Positions 8,323-17,542 are shown, numbered from the stretch's first letter. The stretch is 59,932 nucleotides of DNA from Ferdinandcohnia sp036965165 (GCF_036965165.1 NZ_JBALOX010000058.1:1-59932), one strand, 5' to 3'. The notes: generated by a model not told the origin, from the sequence alone. Numbers and translations are program-made.

Positions 8323-9321
8323 ATGGACACTTTACTAATATTAACAGTTTTAATTGTTTTCTTTGCATTAGCATTTGATTTTATTAATGGATTCCATGAT
8401 ACAGCTAATGCAATTGCAACAAGTGTTTCGACGAAGGCACTAAAGCCAAGACATGCCATTATCCTTGCAGCTTCGATGAACTTTATCGGTGCCATTACCT
8501 TTACAGGTGTCGCAAAGACGATTACGAAGGATATTGTTGATCCATTTGCCATTCAAAATGGATCAGTAGTCATCCTGGCAGCACTCCTTTCAGCAATTGC
8601 ATGGAACTTAATTACTTGGTATTACGGAATTCCGAGTAGTTCATCACATGCATTAATCGGCTCGATTGCAGGTGCAGCCATTTCTGCAGCAGGGTTTGGA
8701 ATCTTGAATTATAGCGGGTTTTTAAAGATTTTGGAGGCACTTATTCTTTCACCATTTATTGCACTAGTAGTTGGTTTTCTAATGATGAGCCTTTTTAAGG
8801 TCCTTTTCCGGAATTCCGGGCTTTATAAAACAAATAAGGGTTTTCGTACCTTTCAAATTTTCACAGCTGCCCTTCAATCCTTTACTCATGGAACAAATGA
8901 CGCCCAAAAAGCGATGGGTATTATCACGATGGCATTGATTGCTGGGGAATTTACAACCTCAACCGACATTCCATTATGGGTAAGAATAGCTGCAGCAACA
9001 GCAATGGGTCTCGGTACATCAGTAGGTGGCTGGAAAATTATTAAAACAGTCGGCGGTAAAATAATGAAAATCCGTCCAGTCAATGGAGCGGCAGCAGACC
9101 TATCTTCAGCTCTTATCATTTTCGGTGCAACTTTTATCCACTTACCAGTAAGTACAACCCATGTTATTTCATCGGCAATTATGGGTGTTGGTTCGGCTCA
9201 ACGAGTTAAAGGAGTTAAATGGGGAGTTGCTCGAAAAATTGTTCTTACATGGGTTATTACACTGCCAATTTCAGCGGTATTAGCAGGAGTTATTTATCAA
9301 ATCCTTAACCTATTTTTTTAA
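8323..9321 (+). CDS. pit: Low-affinity inorganic phosphate transporter, PiT family
   Basis: 332 residues, about ten membrane segments, imports phosphate (as metal-phosphate/H+ symport in family members). Both internally repeated PiT signatures are present: GFHDTANAIATSVS near residue 23 and THGTNDAQKAMG near residue 188. The size matches bacterial Pit. It is second in the operon with the DUF47 protein and is followed directly by a terminator. Confidence 0.93.
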   Translation: MDTLLILTVLIVFFALAFDFINGFHDTANAIATSVSTKALKPRHAIILAASMNFIGAITFTGVAKTITKDIVDPFAIQNGSVVILAALLSAIAWNLITWYYGIPSSSSHALIGSIAGAAISAAGFGILNYSGFLKILEALILSPFIALVVGFLMMSLFKVLFRNSGLYKTNKGFRTFQIFTAALQSFTHGTNDAQKAMGIITMALIAGEFTTSTDIPLWVRIAAATAMGLGTSVGGWKIIKTVGGKIMKIRPVNGAAADLSSALIIFGATFIHLPVSTTHVISSAIMGVGSAQRVKGVKWGVARKIVLTWVITLPISAVLAGVIYQILNLFF

Positions 9322-9345
9322 AAGGTGGCTTTTGCCACCTTTTTC
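9321..9345 (+). terminator. Terminator of ykaA-pit
   Basis: Hairpin aaaggtggc / gccacctttt with a T run, directly after the pit stop codon. Confidence 0.85.
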
Positions 9346-9391
9346 TATTTGTTATAATAATCTTGTAAGCAAATTATTAGGAGGCATTCCT

Positions 9392-10474
9392 ATGGTGCAA
9401 TCTTTAAAAAAGAACAGGTCGATTTATCTTTTTGCTATTATTGCTCTACTGATCCTAAGCTCAAACTACATCTTGATGATCATTCAACCCTTCGGACCTA
9501 TTACAGAACCTCTAATTTTAGCATCCTTATTTGATTTAACCATTGTTTTACCCCTTTTTTTCTATTTATTTGTAGTGCGTAACAGACTTTCCATCATTAC
9601 TCTTCTTCCAGTCATCATTGGCGGATTTTGGTTTGCCTATTTCATTGTTCCAGGTCATGAGTTAGCGATATTTGATTATTTTAAGTACGGGATATTTGCA
9701 CTTGAAGGTCTCTTTATTGTAATTGAGCTGTTTCTTTTTGCCATGTTATTACGGAAAATCCCTACACTCTCTGCCAATTATAAAAAGCAGAAAGAAATCG
9801 ATTTTTATTACCCTACTGCAACTCGTACAGCATTAAAAACGACGTTTGGACAGAAAAAACTATTCGATATACTTGTATATGATTTTTCGATCTTCTATTA
9901 TGGATTCTTTGCTTGGAAGAAAAAATGGATAGACAGACCCCATACTCGTTCATTTACAATCCACACAAATTCAGGTTATTTCGGTCTGTTTATTATGCTT
10001 GTCCATGCAATGGTTATAGAGGTCATTGGTGTTCACTTTTTAATTGCGCATTTCTGGAGTCCCACTGCTGCATGGATTTTTACAGCTTTGGATTTATATG
10101 CGTTGCTGTGGATAATTGCAGATTTCCATGCTATACGTCTTTCTCCGATTGTCATAAAAGATGGAACTCTTTTTGCCCAGGTGGGTATTAGACGAGAAAT
10201 TATGGTTAATTTAAATACAATTAAATCTATTCAACCGACCACTACTGGTAAAAAAGAACGAGCTCGTGAAAAACAAAGCTTTGCAATCGCATTACCAAAC
10301 TTATTTGAAGATGATCCGCAATTCGAGATAGAATTAACGGAACCATCTTTAGCCCATCTCCCATTTGGATCAAAAAAAGAAATGACAAAACTTTATGTAA
10401 CGGTTGATGACAAAGATGCCTTTTTACAGGAAATTAATACCTATCTTGAAGAAAGAAACACGATCCATGAATAA
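9392..10474 (+). CDS. Multi-pass membrane protein of unknown function
   Basis: 360 residues. Hydrophobic segments lie near residues 10-32, 45-65, 70-90, 105-128, 205-230 and 235-260, and the C-terminal ~100 residues are soluble and charged. I recall similar Bacillus proteins carrying the doubtful label beta-carotene 15,15'-monooxygenase, but no catalytic motif supports that. The start ATG 9392 follows AGGAGG. It is a single gene between its own terminator and that of pit. Confidence 0.7.
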   Translation: MVQSLKKNRSIYLFAIIALLILSSNYILMIIQPFGPITEPLILASLFDLTIVLPLFFYLFVVRNRLSIITLLPVIIGGFWFAYFIVPGHELAIFDYFKYGIFALEGLFIVIELFLFAMLLRKIPTLSANYKKQKEIDFYYPTATRTALKTTFGQKKLFDILVYDFSIFYYGFFAWKKKWIDRPHTRSFTIHTNSGYFGLFIMLVHAMVIEVIGVHFLIAHFWSPTAAWIFTALDLYALLWIIADFHAIRLSPIVIKDGTLFAQVGIRREIMVNLNTIKSIQPTTTGKKERAREKQSFAIALPNLFEDDPQFEIELTEPSLAHLPFGSKKEMTKLYVTVDDKDAFLQEINTYLEERNTIHE

Positions 10475-10492
10475 CAACCTTTTATACCAAAC

Positions 10493-10518
10493 TCCGGCTA
10501 AGTTAGCCGGTTTTTTTT
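10493..10518 (+). terminator. Terminator
   Basis: ccggctaa / ttagccgg hairpin with eight T. Confidence 0.88.
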
Positions 10519-10600
10519 GATTAAAGGCATTTTTAGAGGCTAGTCTATTCTACAGACTTCTTAATATATATATAGAAAGGCTTGCTGTAAGGATGTGAGT

Positions 10601-10972
10601 ATGATGAAGTCGTTCATTCATCGACGGAAGACTCTGTATCGTGCATTAATCTTTATTGTGGTGTATCTAAATACATTATTAACATTTGCCATTCTGTATA
10701 TTTTGATAGACCTTCTTAATCTTGGTTCGGTGCATGACCATTACGCATCTGCTTCTCATCAGGAGCAATCACTCGATATCGTGACACGCTCCTTGTATTT
10801 TAGTGCGATTACGCTTTTATCGGTTGGGTACGGGGATGTGACTCCATTTGGAATTTCAAGGGCTATAGCAATCGCTGAAGCATTGATCGGATATTTATTG
10901 CCTGTGGTTATTGTGATTCAATTTCTTCCTCCATTCCGAAATACAGAAGGAGATAATTTTCCTTATGAGTAA
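10601..10972 (+). CDS. Two-TM potassium channel-like protein
   Basis: 123 residues with two membrane helices (about 16-38 and 98-112) around a pore loop carrying the selectivity-filter-like LLSVGYGDVTP. It is the size of a minimal KcsA-like subunit without a regulatory domain, so a tetrameric cation channel is likely. The start ATG 10601 was chosen for AAGGA seven bases upstream; GTG 10595 is also possible. A single gene. Confidence 0.82.
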   Translation: MMKSFIHRRKTLYRALIFIVVYLNTLLTFAILYILIDLLNLGSVHDHYASASHQEQSLDIVTRSLYFSAITLLSVGYGDVTPFGISRAIAIAEALIGYLLPVVIVIQFLPPFRNTEGDNFPYE

Positions 10973-10981
10973 AAATAGATG

Positions 10982-11014
10982 AAAACAGCGTTAGAATAAA
11001 CTCACGCTGTTTTA
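10982..11014 (+). terminator. Hairpin terminator after the channel gene
   Basis: 10-bp stem aaaacagcgt / acgctgtttt with a short T tail. Confidence 0.6.
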
Positions 11015-11077
11015 TTAAAATGAAGGATTAATTGTGACTTGCTTTTGGAATTGCTTACGGACTTTCACACAAGAGCT

Positions 11078-11102
11078 GTCCGAATCAGACTTGCATTCGG
11101 AC
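11078..11102. repeat. Short inverted repeat
   Basis: gtccgaat / attcggac, 8 bp perfect with a 9-base loop, between convergent genes. No T run. Confidence 0.3.
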
Positions 11103-11158
11103 TTGCTTTCTGATTTTCACGCAGGTGGTGCGAATCACCATCAACCCGCGGTTTATTG

Positions 11159-11905
11159 TTAGAAAGGTTGTTCGTCTTGGGCCATTTCGACGAGGTGGCC
11201 GGCTTTTTCTACTTTTGTCCTTAAATATTTTCGATTATAGTCGGACACATCTCCCCAGATTGGCATCCGCTCAGAAACATTCATTCCTGACTCCTTCAAG
11301 GCGTTCATTTTTTTCGGGTTGTTTGTTATTAAAGAAACTGGTTTGTCCCGTAATGTTTTCAATACGCGAATTGCGTCATCATAATTTCTGGCATCATCCT
11401 TAAACCCAAGTTGGATATTTGCTTCAACTGTATCTAAGCCATTTTCCTGGAGAATATAGGCCATCGCCTTACTGAATAATCCAATTCCACGTCCCTCATG
11501 GTTAGCTAAGTAAAACAACGCCCCAACCCCGTGATCTACAATGATTCTCATCGATTGTTTTAATTGATATCCACAATCGCAGCGTTTACTTCCAAAAATA
11601 TCACCTGTATGACAAATACTGTGCATCCGAATTAGGGCCTCATCCGCATTTTCGAAATCCCCATATACTAAAACACTTGATTGCTGCATTTCAGCCAGGT
11701 TTGTAGAAGAAAGCTTTTCAATGATTCGATTTGCGTCTAGTGTCACTTCATCACAAAGTAGCCAACAATACCAATTAAAAAGGACAGTTTCCCCATCTAA
11801 ATTTACGGGAAGCTTAATTGGCCCAACTAAATAGATGGCTTTGTCTCCCCTTTCGATAAACTGAATTTTTTCTTCTAAAATGGATAGAATCTCTTTTGAT
11901 ATCAC
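11159..11905 (-). CDS. Stand-alone GTP cyclohydrolase II
   Basis: 248 residues. The RibA-type domain opens the imidazole ring of GTP and starts riboflavin synthesis. The zinc motif is complete: Cys98 in RMHSICHTGD, then Cys109 and Cys111 in KRCDCG. EGRGIGL and ITNNPKK, the GTP-binding segments, also match. It lacks the DHBP synthase domain fused in B. subtilis RibA, and no other rib gene or FMN riboswitch is linked, so it may be a paralogue with a special role. Divergent from the marR gene. Confidence 0.85.
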   Translation of the reverse strand: MISKEILSILEEKIQFIERGDKAIYLVGPIKLPVNLDGETVLFNWYCWLLCDEVTLDANRIIEKLSSTNLAEMQQSSVLVYGDFENADEALIRMHSICHTGDIFGSKRCDCGYQLKQSMRIIVDHGVGALFYLANHEGRGIGLFSKAMAYILQENGLDTVEANIQLGFKDDARNYDDAIRVLKTLRDKPVSLITNNPKKMNALKESGMNVSERMPIWGDVSDYNRKYLRTKVEKAGHLVEMAQDEQPF

Positions 11906-12021
11906 GCAGTAACCCCCAGTTGAAATGATTACAACTAGTTTTTGATTTATGTAAGCGAATTATCCCATTCCTCAAATTGTTTATATTTTTCTCACTTGCT
12001 TTTTGTAGTAAATAAATGATA

Positions 12022-12039
12022 TAGTTACCTAGGTAACTA
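12022..12039 (+). promoter_or_regulatory. Palindromic operator overlapping the marR promoter
   Basis: Perfect 18-bp palindrome (half site TAGTTACCT). It overlaps a possible -10 TATAGT at 12020-12025. It lies 33 bp before the MarR start, the usual place for an autoregulatory MarR site. Confidence 0.65.
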
Positions 12040-12071
12040 ATTTGTGAAGAAATACGCATTGAGGTGATTTT

Positions 12072-12485
12072 ATGCAAACAGGGCACAGCCTCTTTCACGC
12101 AGTGCACCAGTTGTCACGTCAACTTACGAAACATGTTAATGAAACTTTGGAACCTTTCGGACTATTTAGCGCACAATGGTCCGTTTTATTTGTTTTAAAA
12201 ACAAAAGGGACCTTAACTCAATCTGAGCTTTGTGACTATTTAACTGTTGAAGCACCGCCTATGACAAGAAACATTCAAAAGCTAGTTAAGCTGGGATACA
12301 TTAGACAGATTCAAGGAACTGACAAGCGTACGAAACAAATTGAATTGACAGAAAAATCGTTAGCTGAGTATCCAAATTGGGAACAAGCCATGTTTGAAAT
12401 GAACCAAAGGCTAGTAGAAAATTTTCCAAAAGAATTGCAAGACCAGCTCAATGAGCTTTTAAACCAATGGTTCCATCAGATTTAA
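12072..12485 (+). CDS. MarR family transcriptional regulator
   Basis: 137 residues with the winged-helix core (LTQSELCDYLTVEAPPMTRN recognition region, then the GTDKRTKQIELT wing) and flanking dimerisation helices. SD GAGGTGA before ATG 12072. The MFS transporter follows after 55 bases on the same strand, so the pair probably forms a repressor-efflux operon controlled through the palindrome upstream. Confidence 0.88.
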   Translation: MQTGHSLFHAVHQLSRQLTKHVNETLEPFGLFSAQWSVLFVLKTKGTLTQSELCDYLTVEAPPMTRNIQKLVKLGYIRQIQGTDKRTKQIELTEKSLAEYPNWEQAMFEMNQRLVENFPKELQDQLNELLNQWFHQI

Positions 12486-12540
12486 TTTTGTTCAGGAACT
12501 ATTCATCTGTCTGAGAAAAATAACAACAGGGGGAGACATA

Positions 12541-13764
12541 ATGGGGAAACAAAAGCTATGGACGAAAGATTTTCTTAATCTTTCCTTAAGTAATTTCTTT
12601 GTTTTTTTAACGTTTTATTATTTATTAGTTACATTGCCGGTTTACACATTAAATGATTTAGGTGGAAATGAATTAGAAGCAGGACTCATGATTACAGTAT
12701 TTTTATTCTCCGCGATCATCATCCGCCCATTTGCGGGACAATGGTTAAATACCATCGGAAGAAAGAAAGTCCTTTCTTTATCCTTACTTATTTTCATGAT
12801 TTCATCGCTTTTTTATTTTTTCACTCCTTCCATTTATTCCGTTTTACTCTTGCGTTTGTTTCACGGAATTGGATTCGGTATGGCAACAACAGCCGCTGGA
12901 GGAATCGTGGCAGACATTATCCCAGATTCACGTAAAGGTGAAGGGATGGGATACTTTATCATGTCAAACAACCTTGCCATGGTAATAGGTCCATTTTTGG
13001 GTTTAACACTAATGAATCAAGCTGGAATGAATAGCGTGTTTATCTTTGGTGCGATATGTGCTATCCTCGCATTAGTGACAGGTTATTTTGTAAAAATACC
13101 TGCAATTATACAAGAAAAACCAACACAACATAAAGCTGTGAAAACAAAATTGTCTTTTGGTAATCTCTTTGAGGTTCCTGCCATTAAAATCTCAATTGTC
13201 GGTGGTTTATTAGGGATTGTTTACTCGTCACTCCTTTCCTTCGTTTCTGTTTACGCACAGGAAATTGGATTATTAGAGGTTTCGAGCTTCTTTTTCATGG
13301 TATATGCAGTCGTACTACTCGTATCTAGACCTTTCACGGGAAGATGGTTTGATCAGTATGGAGCAAATAAAATTGTATATCCGTCGATTGTGGTTTTTGC
13401 AATTGGTATGCTGATCCTTGGAATTTCCTCAACATCTATCATGTTTTTAATAGCTGCTGCCTTGATCGGTTTAGGCTGGGGAACTTTATTTCCAAGTTTC
13501 CAAACAATTGCAGTTCAAGCTGCTGCGCCAAGACGGAGAGGTACAGCAACAGCAACATTCTTATCAATCTATGACACTGGAATCGGTTTAGGATCATCGA
13601 TTGTCGGCCTTCTTAGCGCAAAAATAGGCCTTGGTACGTTTTATTTCTTTAGCGCCTTTTATGTGCTAATTGGAATTGCGCTTTATTATTTTCTCCATGA
13701 CCGAATCTCGAAATCGGTTATTCAAACAAAGCAAACTTATAATCAGACTTCAGAAACTATGTAG
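12541..13764 (+). CDS. MFS transporter, drug efflux type
   Basis: 407 residues, twelve predicted membrane helices. The loop 2-3 motif GQWLNTIGRKKV (after helix 2) is the MFS signature, and GRWFDQYGANK is its echo in the second half. It is co-transcribed with the upstream MarR regulator, which suggests export of a toxic compound sensed by that regulator (inference). SD GGGGGAG. Confidence 0.87.
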   Translation: MGKQKLWTKDFLNLSLSNFFVFLTFYYLLVTLPVYTLNDLGGNELEAGLMITVFLFSAIIIRPFAGQWLNTIGRKKVLSLSLLIFMISSLFYFFTPSIYSVLLLRLFHGIGFGMATTAAGGIVADIIPDSRKGEGMGYFIMSNNLAMVIGPFLGLTLMNQAGMNSVFIFGAICAILALVTGYFVKIPAIIQEKPTQHKAVKTKLSFGNLFEVPAIKISIVGGLLGIVYSSLLSFVSVYAQEIGLLEVSSFFFMVYAVVLLVSRPFTGRWFDQYGANKIVYPSIVVFAIGMLILGISSTSIMFLIAAALIGLGWGTLFPSFQTIAVQAAAPRRRGTATATFLSIYDTGIGLGSSIVGLLSAKIGLGTFYFFSAFYVLIGIALYYFLHDRISKSVIQTKQTYNQTSETM

Positions 13765-13798
13765 GGTAAAAAGGTCTTCCTTTTTATCCCTTTTTTTT
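13764..13798 (+). terminator. Terminator of the marR-MFS operon
   Basis: 11-bp stem gggtaaaaagg / ctttttatccc followed by eight T. Confidence 0.9.
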
Positions 13799-13877
13799 AA
13801 GCAAATAATTAGATTGGCATGTTATTAATGAGTATAATTATCACTGTATACTATTTTACATAAGGAGTGATTGAACA

Positions 13878-14441
13878 ATGTTTGATGTTCTGATTGTTGG
13901 TGCTGGTCCTGCTGGTGCAAGTGCGGCTTTATTTACTGCAAAAGCTGGAAAGAAAACATTACTTTTAGATAGTGATAAAGGGATGACTAAACGCGCATGG
14001 GTTGAAAACCATTATGGCGTTATGGAAATTGAAGGTCCGGAGTTAGTGGAAACTGGACAAAAGCAAGCAGCAAAGTTCGGTGCTGAGGTTATCCAACAAG
14101 CGGTTACTTCCGTCGAAAAAACTGAAAGCGGTTTTAAGGTTGTAACTGAAAATGGTGAGCACGAAGGGAAATACGTGATTTTTGCAACAGGAGCTTTAAC
14201 TGATGTAGCTGTTGCGGCTGGCGTTGCGACTAAAGAAGGCACTGAGCCTCGTATTAAAACAGTTCTTGATGTGGATGCATCCGGAAAAACAAATGTTGAT
14301 GGCATTTGGGCAGCTGGTACATGTGCAGGTGTTAGTGTTCACACAATTATTACTGCAGGTGACGGCGCTAAGGTTGCAATTAATGTAATCAGCGAAATGA
14401 ATGGCGAACGTTATGTTGACCATGACGTTTTGAAAAAATAA
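13878..14441 (+). CDS. Short thioredoxin-reductase-like FAD protein
   Basis: 187 residues. The N-terminal FAD-binding GAGPAGASAA (8-17) and the C-terminal FAD segment VDGIWAAGTCAG (140-151) are present. The NAD(P)H domain and the CxxC pair of thioredoxin reductase are missing. It is half the length of TrxB, typical for a known but little-studied family of single-domain flavoproteins, so it is not a truncation. The partner electron donor is unknown. SD AAGGAGTG. Confidence 0.8.
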   Translation: MFDVLIVGAGPAGASAALFTAKAGKKTLLLDSDKGMTKRAWVENHYGVMEIEGPELVETGQKQAAKFGAEVIQQAVTSVEKTESGFKVVTENGEHEGKYVIFATGALTDVAVAAGVATKEGTEPRIKTVLDVDASGKTNVDGIWAAGTCAGVSVHTIITAGDGAKVAINVISEMNGERYVDHDVLKK

Positions 14442-14448
14442 AAGGATT

Positions 14449-14480
14449 AAAAAAGCCAAGTGTACGCACCTGGCTTTTTT
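14449..14480. terminator. Bidirectional terminator
   Basis: aaaaaagcca / tggctttttt stem between the convergent flavoprotein and crcB genes; it can serve both. Confidence 0.85.
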
Positions 14481-14838
14481 ACATAATGATTAGGATTCCT
14501 ATAAAGGCAGAAATGGTACATATAATGGTCGATGCTGCTATATATAGGAATGCTTGCTTTGATTGTTTTGATAGAAATAATTGAATGGCTTCATAACCAA
14601 AAGTCGAAAACGTCGTGAATGCCCCACAAAAGCCTACTCCTAGCAACAACCAACTCCATTCTGGAATGGCCAGGCTTAGCTTCAGTCCTGTTAATATTCC
14701 TAATAACAAGGATCCAGCAATGTTGATGAACAAGGTTGGGTATGGGAATGTAGTTCCGGTCTTCTTGCCAATCCATATTCCAGCAAGGTATCTGCATGCC
14801 GCCCCCACGGCCCCTCCGATTCCAACTAATATCATCAA
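14479..14838 (-). CDS. crcB: Fluoride efflux transporter CrcB (second of pair)
   Basis: 119 residues, four membrane helices. The Fluc/CrcB signatures are GGAVGAACRYLAG (8-20) and GFCGAFTTFSTFGYE (72-86), the latter containing the pore Phe residues. It overlaps the upstream crcB paralogue by 4 bases (ATGA). Paired genes usually make a heterodimeric channel that exports fluoride. Confidence 0.92.
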   Translation of the reverse strand: MMILVGIGGAVGAACRYLAGIWIGKKTGTTFPYPTLFINIAGSLLLGILTGLKLSLAIPEWSWLLLGVGFCGAFTTFSTFGYEAIQLFLSKQSKQAFLYIAASTIICTISAFIGILIIM

Positions 14839-15218
14839 GATTCCTCTCCTATTTTTCGTAAATTAGCCAAACGATAACCAATAAAAGAAAGAAAGATTCC
14901 TATAAAAAGGCTTAAAAAAATATATAAAAAAACCTCGCCAAATTTTCCTTCTTCCAATAATTGAACTACTTCAACTGAAAAAGTAGAAAATGTCGTGAAC
15001 GATCCAATAAACCCTGTGCCGAACAAAAGGGAAATTTTCGGATTCACATTTTTTTGATTAGCAATAAAGGATAATAACCATCCTAAACATAAACAACCCA
15101 CTAAATTCACGGTTAAGGTTCCAATCGGAAAACCATTTTGGGCAGGTACAAATTCGCCAAGTAAATAACGGCAGTTAGCCCCCAAAAACCCACCAATCAT
15201 CACAATAAGTACATTCAC
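14835..15218 (-). CDS. crcB: Fluoride efflux transporter CrcB (first of pair)
   Basis: 127 residues with GGFLGANCRYLLGE and GFIGSFTTFSTFSVE. The GTG start at 15218 has AAAGG ten bases upstream. It is the first gene of the crcB pair. The upstream 80 bases contain TATAAT near 15253 on the minus strand but no fluoride riboswitch consensus, so regulation seems to lack the usual aptamer. Confidence 0.9.
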   Translation of the reverse strand: MNVLIVMIGGFLGANCRYLLGEFVPAQNGFPIGTLTVNLVGCLCLGWLLSFIANQKNVNPKISLLFGTGFIGSFTTFSTFSVEVVQLLEEGKFGEVFLYIFLSLFIGIFLSFIGYRLANLRKIGEES

Positions 15219-15343
15219 CCAATCACAGCCTTTATTATGGTTAGAATATTATAGCATTTTTATTGTGATCCTAGATATTTTTGAAACTATTTTTTCTTAC
15301 ATACCTAATACTCAATAAGGAACAAAAGAAAGAGGAATGTAAA

Positions 15344-16168
15344 ATGGAATCCAAACAAGTACTTGAAAATGAATTAGCAAAGATAGAATCTTGGGAAAAA
15401 AGCCAAGGTGGATTGTGGTTTTGGGAACGAATTGGACGAATCCCTTTTAAAATTCTTGATAAACTAACTCCAAAGTTTATCCATGAAAAAATAGGTCAGC
15501 TCCTCGATGAAATTGGAAGTTACATACAAACTGGAGGAAAATATTTAGTCCAGGAAAAACAAATTTTTAAACTTGTTGAAAAAAAAGCCAGTTCACCCAT
15601 TGAAGGTATTTCTGATATTAAGCAAATTCCCCTTCATTCAATGATTGAAGCCAGTCACGAGCATGCGGAAAAATGGGCAAAGGTGGCTACTCTTCAGGGA
15701 GCAACTACAGGAGTCGGTGGCATATTTACACTTGCGGTCGATATCCCCGCTTTGCTTGGAATGTCATTAAAAACACTTCAAGAAATAGCGATTATTCATG
15801 GATTTGATCCTAAAGATAAAGATGAACGTATCTTCATCATTAAATGCTTGCAGTTTTCATCCGCAGATATCGTTGGAAAGAAAGCAATTTTAAAGGATCT
15901 TTCCACCTTTTATCATGGTCGAAACTCTTCTAACGAAATGATGTCGCAGCTCCAAGGTTGGCGAGAGGTTGTGTATACATACCGTGATCAATTTGGCTGG
16001 AAGAAGCTTCTTCAAATGATTCCAATTGCAGGGATTATTTTTGGAGCCATCTCAAATCGCTCCATGATTAAGGATTTAACAGAGACTGGAAATATGTTAT
16101 ACCGTAAAAGAAGAATTTTGGAAAGATTGCAAGAAGAATCAACAGCATCCTTGTCGCCCCATTCATAG
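15344..16168 (+). CDS. EcsC family protein
   Basis: 274 residues. EcsC-type core with TLQGATTGVGGIFTLAVDIP and the later IPIAGIIFGAISNR segment. Members are encoded alone or with the EcsAB ABC transporter; here there is no transporter. The biochemical role is unknown. ATG 15344 follows AGAGGA; the upstream in-frame extension lacks an SD. Confidence 0.8.
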   Translation: MESKQVLENELAKIESWEKSQGGLWFWERIGRIPFKILDKLTPKFIHEKIGQLLDEIGSYIQTGGKYLVQEKQIFKLVEKKASSPIEGISDIKQIPLHSMIEASHEHAEKWAKVATLQGATTGVGGIFTLAVDIPALLGMSLKTLQEIAIIHGFDPKDKDERIFIIKCLQFSSADIVGKKAILKDLSTFYHGRNSSNEMMSQLQGWREVVYTYRDQFGWKKLLQMIPIAGIIFGAISNRSMIKDLTETGNMLYRKRRILERLQEESTASLSPHS

Positions 16169-16179
16169 GGGCTTTTTTA
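16156..16179 (+). terminator. Terminator overlapping the ecsC stop
   Basis: gcccc / ggggc stem with six T; the stop codon is in the loop/right arm. Confidence 0.75.
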
Positions 16180-16315
16180 ATTACATGTAGACGCATAAAT
16201 CCCTTGCACAGACGCATTTCCTCGCATTTGCAAATATCCTCGTCTCCCTGTTGTTCACGTTTTTTTCAAATACCGAATAGGATGCTAAGAGACTACTATA
16301 AGGAGTTATCAGCTT

Positions 16316-16954
16316 ATGAAATGGAAAAATTACGGATTATGGGTCTCTCTTGCATCGATATTGTACATGGTGTTTAAAGACTTAGGCATGCAAATTGATT
16401 TAACAGCATGGGAAACATATGTGACGGCTATCATCGGTTTTCTTGCCGCACTAGGGATTATTTCCAACCCTGATAAAGGAAAAGGATTTTTTGATAAGAT
16501 TCCAAGTACACCCGCTGAAGCCATAACACAAGTTGCTGAGCAATTACAAAATCAAAATCAGTCCCCTTTAGAACAACAAGGATTGCCAGTACAATATCCA
16601 ATCAGCCCAGATAATTATCTGCAATATCAAGAATACCCTCAGCACCAAACGAGTGACAATCAACCTCAACATTATCAAAATGTACAACAAGACTACTCGA
16701 GCGTAGCAAATTTTGAACAAAATGAGTATCAAGACTATCGTCTTCAACCAAATAATGTTCTGCAAAACGATGCAATTCCAAACGTTTCCGCCAATTCACA
16801 GGAAATCGATCCAACTCGGGTTGAACCAGAAGTGAATGCACAGACTGAACATTATAAAGAGGGATCATCGGTTCAAGAACAAACACCAGACAATAATTCC
16901 TTTGACAGACCAAGTATCCATGGGATGCCAGCACCTCCAAATGAGCATATGTAA
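16316..16954 (+). CDS. Holin-like membrane protein with Q/N/P-rich tail
   Basis: 212 residues. The first ~60 residues (two hydrophobic segments, then LGIISNPDKGKGF) resemble the phi-LC3 holin family. From residue ~75 on, the protein is a low-complexity Q-, N-, P- and Y-rich stretch, probably disordered. The chimera-like build suggests a cell-envelope or spore protein rather than a lysis holin. No other phage gene is nearby. SD AAGGAG. Confidence 0.65.
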   Translation: MKWKNYGLWVSLASILYMVFKDLGMQIDLTAWETYVTAIIGFLAALGIISNPDKGKGFFDKIPSTPAEAITQVAEQLQNQNQSPLEQQGLPVQYPISPDNYLQYQEYPQHQTSDNQPQHYQNVQQDYSSVANFEQNEYQDYRLQPNNVLQNDAIPNVSANSQEIDPTRVEPEVNAQTEHYKEGSSVQEQTPDNNSFDRPSIHGMPAPPNEHM

Positions 16955-16965
16955 CGATCAAAATG

Positions 16966-16995
16966 AAGCACCTTTATTCCCGGGTGCTTTTTTCT
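16966..16995 (+). terminator. Terminator
   Basis: aagcacc / ggtgctt stem with a T run. Confidence 0.8.
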
Positions 16996-17056
16996 TTAAT
17001 TTTCAATGAATAATTAACCAGGAACTATGACAAAATATGGATATAGAAACTGAAGT

Positions 17057-17542
17057 GTGGTGGATAAAACGAATGTGAAGGCTGTAGAACGTATATTTTG
17101 GAGTATTGCATTACCGGGGTTCGGGCAATTATTAAATAAACAATATGTGAAGGGACTCACCTTTATTTTCTTAGAGTTCGTAGTCAATACCTGTGCAAAT
17201 TTTAATGAGGCGATCATGCTTAGCTTCTTGGGTGAAACCCACCAAGCACTTACATCAATTGATTACGGGTGGCTCATGTTTTACCCCTGTCTTTACTTTT
17301 TCGCTATGTGGGATGCTTTTAAAGAAGCTGGCGGAGGGAAAGCACCCTATTCTTTTTTACCATTTGCCTTCTGTGCTTATTGTGTGACAGTCGGTTTAAT
17401 GGTCGCACCGAAAGCCATCTTTTTTGGAATCACATTTGGACCCGTTTTTTTCCCAATGATTTGTGTCATTCCAGGGATTTTGCTTGGACTACTCATAAGA
17501 AAGATTCTCCTAACCTTTGGTAACGAAGACGCTGTAGCGTAA
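17057..17542 (+). CDS. Small multi-pass membrane protein
   Basis: 161 residues with about four hydrophobic segments. The N-terminal IALPGFGQLLNKQYVKG resembles the first half of TM2-type domains. The start is GTG 17057 (GTG 17060 is equally possible) and the SD is poor. The function is not recognised. Confidence 0.6.
   Translation: MVDKTNVKAVERIFWSIALPGFGQLLNKQYVKGLTFIFLEFVVNTCANFNEAIMLSFLGETHQALTSIDYGWLMFYPCLYFFAMWDAFKEAGGGKAPYSFLPFAFCAYCVTVGLMVAPKAIFFGITFGPVFFPMICVIPGILLGLLIRKILLTFGNEDAVA

Noticed and set aside
15219..15300. Fluoride riboswitch before crcB
   Set aside because: The conserved GGNGATGG and pseudoknot segments are not present.
16316..16954. Prophage remnant
   Set aside because: A single holin-like domain without any other phage gene is not enough.
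16602..16961. 119-residue frame opposite the holin-like gene
   Set aside because: Mirror of the Q/N-rich tail, no SD, no recognisable domain.
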